Of a DNA stretch of 38,402 nt, positions 32,505 to 38,402 are shown one piece after another. The stretch spans positions 1 through 38,402 of the forward strand of contig JADHUV010000023.1 of NCBI GenBank assembly GCA_016784355.1, in the 5' to 3' direction. Source of the DNA: Nitrospira sp. Its GTDB lineage: Bacteria > Nitrospirota > Thermodesulfovibrionia > UBA6902. The notes below the pieces were generated by a model, which saw nothing but the letters and a program-made list of their open reading frames with translations, did not search any database and was not told the origin of the DNA. Numbering within the stretch: the stretch's first letter is position 1; the number at the start of each line of letters is the position of its first letter. A program made the position numbers and the translations under genes.

Positions 32505-34637
32505 ATGAATATAAAACACTCTTTGATAGTATGCGGCATTACGCTGCTCACAATACTGGTAATATTCGATTCCGTCTCGGCACAGGACGCACAATCTGCA
32601 AGGGGTGATTTGACTCCTCCAGGTGCCGGTATGTTTAATCCCGGAATGCTTCCTGATCTTCCTGAGGATATTCCACCAGGTTCGATTACACCGAATCAGA
32701 TAAAGTCTTTTTTTGCAAAACCGCCTGTGAAACCTACCATGAAACCGGCAGTCAAGACAAATCAGGAAAACTATATAATTCTGAATTTTGATAATGCCAA
32801 TCTCAAGGACGTCTTAAACACTGTTGCGTCTATAACGAGTGAAAATTTCATACTTAGTCCCGGTCTTGATGCAAGAATAACAATTCATTCCTCTAAGAAA
32901 ATTCCGGTCAGCGAAGTATTAGATGTATTTGAGTCTGTGCTTGAGGCAAATGGAATGTCTTTGGTTCGGTCCGGTGATTTTTATAAGGTTGTTTCAAGCT
33001 CTACTGCAAAACAGAAGCCGCTTGAGGTTCGTACCGGCAAGGATATTTCTGATATTCCTGATCTCGACAGGCCGGTTACTCAAATTGTTTCTGTGGATTA
33101 TGTCCCGGTTACTGAGATTAATACGGTGCTGACCCCTCTTTTATCTGCGGCGGGCAGTATTATCCCTAATACGCGTCACAACCTTCTCATAATAAATGAT
33201 ATGTCGTCCAGCATTATACGTCTCCTGCAGATCTTAAAGGAAATCGATGTTAATGCCTTTGAAAACTCAAGGATGACACTTTTTCAACCCAAGTATTCTG
33301 ATGTTGCATCTCTGTCCAATGAACTGACAGAGGTTTTAAATGCACTGAATATCACTAAAGAAGGGATTGCCCTCGTGCCTATCGAGAGGATCAACAGTCT
33401 TATTGTTTTTTCATCTAGTGAGCTTATGCTTAAATCTATTGAGGGCTGGATGAAAAAGCTGGATGAAGAAGTAATGACAGGACAAAATGTTTTTGTACAT
33501 CCGGTGCAGAATGTTAAGGCGGAAAGTATTGCATCAATTTTAAGTACACTTTACGAGGCGACAACCAGTACTACTAAACGTACAGCAAGTACTGCTGCCG
33601 CGACAGCGGGTAAAAGGACAGCGCCGCCGCGTGTTACATCACCGAGATCGTCGAAACAATCGAGCGGACTAAGTCGTATAGAGGTTATTGCCTTTGAGCC
33701 TACTAACTCGCTTGTAATACTTGCACCACCAGGAATTTACAGGGAAATGGTTGAGACCATAAAAAAGATTGATGTATATCCAAGAGAGGTCTTAATAGAG
33801 GCCGTTATCGCAGAAGTTACTTTATCTGAATCTGAAAAACTTGGTTTTCAGTGGTCTGCTCTGCATAATCTGTCTGTTTCAGGCAGGGATATTACGGCTC
33901 TTGCCCAGGGCAACAGAACAACAGATATCCCGCAACTGGTATCTTCGGTTCCAGCCCTTGCTTCAGGTCCGTCAGGTGGCATTTCATATCTTCTTTTCAG
34001 ACCTGAGAAGTTTACAGCGCTTATTCATGCCTTGTCCAGCGAGTCAAGAGTGAATATTCTATCGAGTCCCCGGCTTCTGGTCAGAGATCAGGAAGAGGCA
34101 AGTATAGAGGTGGGTTCTGAGATACCGACTGCTACAAGTACGACTCAGACCACGACCACTGATACATTGACCCAGAATATTGAGTATCGGACGGTTGGTA
34201 TAAAATTAAAGATCAAGCCCACTATAAGCGAGGAAAAAACGGTTGTTCTTGATATAGAGCAGGAAGTGTCTTCAAAGGGTGATAATATCACGGTAGGATC
34301 TGAAGGGACTTCATTTCCCTCTTTTTCCACTACCAAGGCCAAGACATCCATTGTGGTTCCTGACAAACAGGGTATTATTATTGGCGGTATCATGGAAGAG
34401 ACTACGGATAAAAATTATCAGGGAGTGCCGTTTTTCAGCAAGATTCCCGTGCTTGGCCGTCTTTTCCGATATCAGGTTGATGAAGTCAGAAAGAAAGAGC
34501 TTGTAATAATCATAACTCCTCACGTCATTTCCAGTATTCTTGAGGCCGAGAAGTTGACAAATGATTATGTGGGAAAACTCAGGGAACTGAAGCAGGTTAT
34601 TGTAAACAGGGAATCCTTAGTATCTGGATCTGAGTAA
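32505..34637 (+). CDS. gspD: Type II secretion secretin GspD (second set)
   Basis: A 710-residue secretin from ATG 32505 (the frame opens a little earlier at a TTG). Signal peptide ~1-27 ending VSA; Pro-rich linker (~40-80); N0 domain (YIILNFDNANLKDVLNTVASITSENFILS); N1-N3 (TQIVSVDYVPVTEINTVLTPL, ..NTRHNLLIINDMSSSIIRLLQIL) with a Ser/Thr/Ala-rich insert ~355-390; secretin core (VNILSSPRLLVRDQEEASIEVGSEIP, RTVGIKLKIKPTI, QGIIIGGIMEETTDK, SKIPVLGRLFRY, ELVIIITPHVIS). It ends shortly after the core, so it lacks the propeptide-like tail of the first GspD. First gene of gspD-E-F-G-H. Confidence 0.92.
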   Translation: MNIKHSLIVCGITLLTILVIFDSVSAQDAQSARGDLTPPGAGMFNPGMLPDLPEDIPPGSITPNQIKSFFAKPPVKPTMKPAVKTNQENYIILNFDNANLKDVLNTVASITSENFILSPGLDARITIHSSKKIPVSEVLDVFESVLEANGMSLVRSGDFYKVVSSSTAKQKPLEVRTGKDISDIPDLDRPVTQIVSVDYVPVTEINTVLTPLLSAAGSIIPNTRHNLLIINDMSSSIIRLLQILKEIDVNAFENSRMTLFQPKYSDVASLSNELTEVLNALNITKEGIALVPIERINSLIVFSSSELMLKSIEGWMKKLDEEVMTGQNVFVHPVQNVKAESIASILSTLYEATTSTTKRTASTAAATAGKRTAPPRVTSPRSSKQSSGLSRIEVIAFEPTNSLVILAPPGIYREMVETIKKIDVYPREVLIEAVIAEVTLSESEKLGFQWSALHNLSVSGRDITALAQGNRTTDIPQLVSSVPALASGPSGGISYLLFRPEKFTALIHALSSESRVNILSSPRLLVRDQEEASIEVGSEIPTATSTTQTTTTDTLTQNIEYRTVGIKLKIKPTISEEKTVVLDIEQEVSSKGDNITVGSEGTSFPSFSTTKAKTSIVVPDKQGIIIGGIMEETTDKNYQGVPFFSKIPVLGRLFRYQVDEVRKKELVIIITPHVISSILEAEKLTNDYVGKLRELKQVIVNRESLVSGSE

Positions 34638-34647
34638 CCGGAAGGCA

Positions 34648-36369
34648 ATGGTTCGTGAAGCGGTAAAAATAAAAAAGACAGCACTGATAGGCAATATTCT
34701 GCTGGAGCTTGAGCTTGTAACCGCTGAAAAACTGAATATAGCACTTAAGGAACAGGCAGCCCGGGACATAAAGAATACCCGCAGAATCGGTGAGATTCTT
34801 GTAGGACTCGGGTTTGTAAGTGAAGAGGGACTTTTAAGGGCCCTCAGTCAGCAACTAGGTTTGCAGTATCTGAAGTTTTCTGAATTTCCCAAAGAGATTC
34901 CCGAATATGCATATCCCACAGTAAAGTTTATGAAGCAGTACAAGTTTGTTCCCCTCGGAGTTGAAGACGGTACGCTTAAGTTAGCAATGACAGACCCTCT
35001 TGATGAGTATGTCCTAGACAGCCTGCAGGTCTTTTCTGATAAACCCCTTAATATATATATCAGCAGTGAAAAGGATATTGCTGAGGCTATAGAGCAGTTC
35101 TTCGGAAGTAATGTCCATATGACGAGTATTATGGAGGGTATGCGGGAGGATGATGATGAGGTTCAGGACCTTGAGATGAGCGAAGATGTGCATCACCTTA
35201 GGGATATGGCTTTTGAGGCCCCTATAGTGAAGCTCGTAAATATGCTTATTACAAAGGCAGTCGAGGGCAGAACCAGTGATATACACATAGAGCCGTTTGA
35301 AAATAGTGTAAAGATCAGATACCGAATTGATGGCGCCCTTACCGAGGTTGAGGTGCTTCCCAAGAGAATACAGGCGGCGGTTATTTCAAGGATAAAGATA
35401 ATGTCCCGGCTTAATATTGCGGAGAGAAGGCTGCCTCAGGACGGCAGGATTAAGCTCAGGGTCTCGGGACGTGATATTGATCTTCGAGTATCTTCGATAC
35501 CCACAATTTACGGTGAGAGTATAGTAATGAGAATCCTGGACAGAGGCAGCGCACTGGTGATATTGGACTATCTCGGTTTTCCTGCACAGACGCGTGATGA
35601 TTTTCATGAAAAAATCACTAGCCCCTACGGCATGATTCTGGTTACCGGACCTACTGGAAGCGGTAAGACTACTACACTTTATGCAGCACTGAATAAGATC
35701 AATTCAAGTAATAGGAAGATTATTACCATCGAAGACCCTATTGAGTATCAGATAGATGGCATTAACCAGATTCAGGTAAAGCCTCAGATAGGTCTGACAT
35801 TTGCCTCAGGATTGAAGCATATCGTCAGGCAGGATCCCGACGTTATAATGGTTGGTGAGATCCGGGATGTGGAGACAGCGGAAATAGCGATACATTCTGC
35901 ACTGACAGGACATCTTGTCTTTAGTACTCTGCATACAAATGATGCTCCGGGAGCGGTAACCAGACTGCTGGACATGGGAATTGAGAGTTTCCTTGTTTCT
36001 TCTTCCATGATAGGGGTGCTTGCACAGAGGCTCGTCAGGGTAATATGTCCTACATGCAAAGAACCACATAATCCGCCTCAGGCAATGATTGATAAAATAG
36101 AGGCACTTTCCGGGTGTACCATCTATCACGGTGCCGGTTGTGAGGACTGCAGACATACGGGGTATCGCGGCCGGACAGGAATCTTTGAGTTTATGCCGGT
36201 CGATGAAGAGGTAAGGCATATGATACTGGAAAAGGCGAGCGCTGATGTAATCCGGAAAAAGGCCCTTGCCGGCGGAATGCAGGGCCTCAGGGACTGCGGT
36301 CTTCAGAAAGTCCGGGAAGGTGTTACGACAATTGAGGAAGTTATACGTGTTGCACAGGAGAGCTTTTAA
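34648..36369 (+). CDS. gspE: Type II secretion ATPase GspE (second set)
   Basis: A 573-residue hexameric ATPase. The N-terminal MshEN-type domain is larger than in the first GspE (IGNILLELELVTAEKLNIAL, RRIGEILVGLGFVSEEGLLRAL). Core: DIHIEPFENSVKIRYRIDG, Walker A GPTGSGKTTTLY (~residues 334-345), DPDVIMVGEIRD, LVFSTLHTNDAPGAVTRL, and a zinc-binding CPTC...CEDC motif. ATG 34648 has GGAAGG a few bases upstream. It lies 10 bp after gspD and its stop overlaps the gspF start (TAATG). Confidence 0.95.
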   Translation: MVREAVKIKKTALIGNILLELELVTAEKLNIALKEQAARDIKNTRRIGEILVGLGFVSEEGLLRALSQQLGLQYLKFSEFPKEIPEYAYPTVKFMKQYKFVPLGVEDGTLKLAMTDPLDEYVLDSLQVFSDKPLNIYISSEKDIAEAIEQFFGSNVHMTSIMEGMREDDDEVQDLEMSEDVHHLRDMAFEAPIVKLVNMLITKAVEGRTSDIHIEPFENSVKIRYRIDGALTEVEVLPKRIQAAVISRIKIMSRLNIAERRLPQDGRIKLRVSGRDIDLRVSSIPTIYGESIVMRILDRGSALVILDYLGFPAQTRDDFHEKITSPYGMILVTGPTGSGKTTTLYAALNKINSSNRKIITIEDPIEYQIDGINQIQVKPQIGLTFASGLKHIVRQDPDVIMVGEIRDVETAEIAIHSALTGHLVFSTLHTNDAPGAVTRLLDMGIESFLVSSSMIGVLAQRLVRVICPTCKEPHNPPQAMIDKIEALSGCTIYHGAGCEDCRHTGYRGRTGIFEFMPVDEEVRHMILEKASADVIRKKALAGGMQGLRDCGLQKVREGVTTIEEVIRVAQESF

Positions 36370-37586
36370 TGGCCATTTTTTCTTATCAGGCCACGACAAA
36401 AGACGGAGGCATTATATCCGGTACGGTTGAAGAATCTAGTGAACGGGCTGCGATTGATCGTATTCAGGAGATGGGGCATTTCCCTCTGAAGGTAAAGCAG
36501 GCCTCTGAAAGTGAGAGCTTTTTTCAGAGGTTTAGCGCATATTTTGAGGGAGGGATCAAGGAGAAAGACGTTATGTCTTTTACTTATCAGCTTGGCGTAT
36601 TACTTGAGGCAGGCTTCCCGCTGGACCGATCGCTCTCAATATTATCAGGATTGACTGAGAAAAAAAAAGTAAAAGATATGATCCTGGACCTAATCTCTCA
36701 TGTGCGTGGGGGTAAGTCATTTTCTGACGCACTTGCCAGGTTTCCTGCAGCCTTTCCGCTTTTTTATGTGAATATGGTTAAGGCCGGGGAGGCAGGTGGA
36801 TTTCTTGAGGCAACAGTAAAGAGGTTGTCTGATTATCTTGAAAATAGTCAGGCTATTATTGAGGAAGTCCGCTCGGCTTTGATATATCCGGCTTTGCTCA
36901 GTGCAATGGCTGGAACCGCTGTGATAGTCCTGCTTACCCTTGTTGTGCCTCGTTTTACAGAGATGTTTACCGGGATGGGTGAAGGACTGCCTCTGCCGGC
37001 TCAGATTTTACTGACGCTCAGTGAGACGCTTTTAAATTACTGGTGGCTAATGCTGCTTTTAGTAGGTGCACTTGTCATAGGCATAAGGCGTTTCCTGAGC
37101 ACTGAAAAGGGTAGAGTGATATGGGATGAGGAGAAATTCAGGCTGCCGTTATTCGGAAAGTTATTCAGGGAGGTTGCTGTTGCGCGTTTTTCCAGAACCC
37201 TCGGAACCCTTCTCAGCAGCGGAGTGTCTATACTGGTTGCACTTCAAATAGTTCAGGGAACACTCGGCAGTGAAAAGATTGCAGCGGCTATCAATGCGGT
37301 GAAAGAGTCTGCCCGAAAAGGAAAGGGTTTAAGTGAACCACTGAAAAATTCTGCCATTTTCCCGCCGATTGCGGTGCATATGATTACCGTAGGTGAGGAG
37401 ACCGGCAAGCTTGATACAATGTTTATTAAAATAGCTGATAGATTCGATATTGAGGTGCGTACGACTATTAAGAGAATGCTTTCCCTCCTGGAACCTGCGC
37501 TGATTCTGGTAATGGCTATAATAGTTGGAGCGATCGTGATAACAATGCTTTTGACAATAATGAGCGTTAATGAACTTCCGCTGTAA
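36369..37586 (+). CDS. gspF: Type II secretion platform protein GspF (second set)
   Basis: A 405-residue inner-membrane platform protein. It begins MAIFSYQATTKDGGIISGTVEES and has two GspF domains: ~60-200 (LGVLLEAGFPLDRSLSIL, FPLFYVNMVKAGEAGGFLEAT, then ALIYPALLSAMAGTAVIVLL) and ~265-400 (FSRTLGTLLSSGVSILVALQI, VHMITVGEETGKLDTMFIK, LLEPALILVMAIIVGAIVI). Its start overlaps the gspE stop by one base, so translation is coupled. It provides the base for the pseudopilins encoded next. Confidence 0.94.
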   Translation: MAIFSYQATTKDGGIISGTVEESSERAAIDRIQEMGHFPLKVKQASESESFFQRFSAYFEGGIKEKDVMSFTYQLGVLLEAGFPLDRSLSILSGLTEKKKVKDMILDLISHVRGGKSFSDALARFPAAFPLFYVNMVKAGEAGGFLEATVKRLSDYLENSQAIIEEVRSALIYPALLSAMAGTAVIVLLTLVVPRFTEMFTGMGEGLPLPAQILLTLSETLLNYWWLMLLLVGALVIGIRRFLSTEKGRVIWDEEKFRLPLFGKLFREVAVARFSRTLGTLLSSGVSILVALQIVQGTLGSEKIAAAINAVKESARKGKGLSEPLKNSAIFPPIAVHMITVGEETGKLDTMFIKIADRFDIEVRTTIKRMLSLLEPALILVMAIIVGAIVITMLLTIMSVNELPL

Positions 37587-37631
37587 GTGGAAGGCAGTTA
37601 ATGTAAAATATACAATATGAAGGAGGGTTTT

Positions 37632-38078
37632 ATGAATAGAAAGACAAAAAATATATTGCGGGGCAGGGCCGGTTTTACAATGATAGAAATAATGGTGGTT
37701 ATGATTATCCTGGGTCTGTTGGCAGCCCTTGTTGCCCCGAAAATGTTTGGTAAGCTAGGCAAGGCGAAGACAAATGCCGCGTACTCTCAGATAGAATCTC
37801 TGGGAACCGCTCTTGATTTATTTCGTTTAGATGTAGGCCGCTATCCTACCACATCTGAAGGGCTTGAGGCCCTTATCACTCAGCCTTCAGGAGCAGAGGA
37901 ATGGAATGGTCCATATCTGAAAAAAGTAGAGATCCCCAAAGATCCCTGGGAAAAAGAGTACCACTATGAGTCCCCCGGTACTCACGGGGATTATGACCTT
38001 TATACATTTGGAGCAGATAATGCTGATGGTGGAGAGGGTGAAAATAAGGATGTCGTCAGCTGGAAAGGACTGAAGTAG
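37632..38078 (+). CDS. gspG: Major pseudopilin GspG
   Basis: A 148-residue major pseudopilin from ATG 37632, chosen because AAGGAGGG precedes it at good distance; an ATG at 37617 also exists. Short basic leader ending RGRAG, cleavage before Phe, then the type IV pilin-like segment FTMIEIMVVMIILGLLAALV with Glu at mature position 5. The C-terminal globular part has the GspG features DVGRYPTTSEGLEALITQPS, WNGPYLKKVEIPKDPW and the calcium-site region YDLYTFGADNADGGEGE. It is made into the pseudopilus by GspE/GspF after prepilin peptidase processing. The peptidase is not in the window. Confidence 0.94.
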   Translation: MNRKTKNILRGRAGFTMIEIMVVMIILGLLAALVAPKMFGKLGKAKTNAAYSQIESLGTALDLFRLDVGRYPTTSEGLEALITQPSGAEEWNGPYLKKVEIPKDPWEKEYHYESPGTHGDYDLYTFGADNADGGEGENKDVVSWKGLK

Positions 38079-38087
38079 GAGAATTGT

Positions 38088-38402
38088 ATGCCCGGATCTG
38101 ACCGGATAGCCCGACGACTTCATGATGACCGTGGGTTTACGCTCTTTGAGATATTGGTTGTACTGATTATAATTGCGATAGCCTCCGGGATTGTTGGTGT
38201 CTATATAGGCAGAAGTACCGGAAGTCTTGAGGTTAAGAATCTTGCCAAGAGTATATCCTCGACTTTACGGTATGCGCGCAATCATGCCGTATCTGAAAAA
38301 CAGACTTTCTGTTTTGTTGTGGATCGTGAGGATGCAATGTACAGGTTATATTCCGGGCATCCCTCAGAAGATGGAGAAATATCCCCGGTTATAAGCAAGG
38401 CT
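38088..38402 (+). CDS. gspH: Minor pseudopilin GspH-like (partial, runs off window)
   Basis: The first 105 codons of a pseudopilin from ATG 38088, preceded by AGGAGA. Leader ending RRLHDDRG, then FTLFEILVVLIIIAIASGIV with Glu at mature position 5. After it comes LAKSISSTLRYARNHAVSEKQTFCFVVDRE, the 'lr.aR..Ai.....' pattern of GspH/FimT domains. The order after gspG fits GspH. The 3' end is outside the window. Confidence 0.85.
   Translation, partial: MPGSDRIARRLHDDRGFTLFEILVVLIIIAIASGIVGVYIGRSTGSLEVKNLAKSISSTLRYARNHAVSEKQTFCFVVDREDAMYRLYSGHPSEDGEISPVISKA

Overview
The window reads as a chromosomal segment of a Gram-negative (diderm), probably anaerobic or microaerobic bacterium. LpxC, two sets of type II secretion (T2SS) genes, lipoproteins with lipoboxes and a BepA-like M48 protease imply an outer membrane. 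A class I hybrid cluster protein with a CRP/FNR regulator, and an AmmeMemoRadiSam-type radical SAM enzyme, fit anaerobic metabolism. The mix (LeuCD of the short homoaconitase-like type, T2SS-like loci, many receiver proteins) resembles Nitrospirota or former Deltaproteobacteria, but that placement is inference only. No rRNA, tRNA or CRISPR array was recognised.

Layout. 1-131: end of an insertion sequence (IS3-like OrfA start on the minus strand) sitting inside a receiver/kinase-like gene (to 1188). 1155-2727: a lipoprotein and a membrane-anchored protein. 2857-5351: hcp and a divergent CRP/FNR regulator sharing a promoter region with a well-placed FNR-like palindrome. 5352-5709: gene-free, with two copies of a short palindromic repeat and the leuD terminator. 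5710-7454: leuDC. 7632-13645: accessory genes, including a nucleotidyltransferase, a triple-SH3 exported protein, a small Cys-rich secreted protein, a zinc-ribbon RelE-like protein without an antitoxin, a Tat-type metallophosphoesterase, a TauE/SafE permease, and a zinc-ribbon gene followed by a TerC C-terminal fragment.

24295 down to 13661 (minus) is one long co-directional run: mtnP, gspC, gspD, gspE, gspF, a receiver-histidine kinase, a receiver-PAS protein, a receiver-HD-GYP phosphodiesterase and a stand-alone receiver. Spacing is tight, so secretion and (c-di-GMP-type) signalling genes may be one transcription unit. This gspD carries a C-terminal domain that looks like a subtilase propeptide. 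24450-30655 holds tldD, lpxC, a histone H1-like Lys/Ala repeat protein, an HTH-nucleotidyltransferase-fold regulator, a radical SAM gene and an M48-TPR protease. 30857-32433 is a second receiver/PAS/kinase-like gene, split by a 56-bp tandem duplication and preceded by heptanucleotide repeats. 32505-38402 is a second T2SS operon, gspD-E-F-G-H, continuing past the window edge.

The most notable points are: two paralogous kinase-like proteins that both have Asp where the phosphoacceptor His belongs and are both structurally disrupted (one by an IS, one by a duplication); the secretin/subtilase-propeptide fusion in a T2SS set without local pseudopilins, linked to HD-GYP signalling; and the FNR-like site placed exactly for class II activation of hcp.
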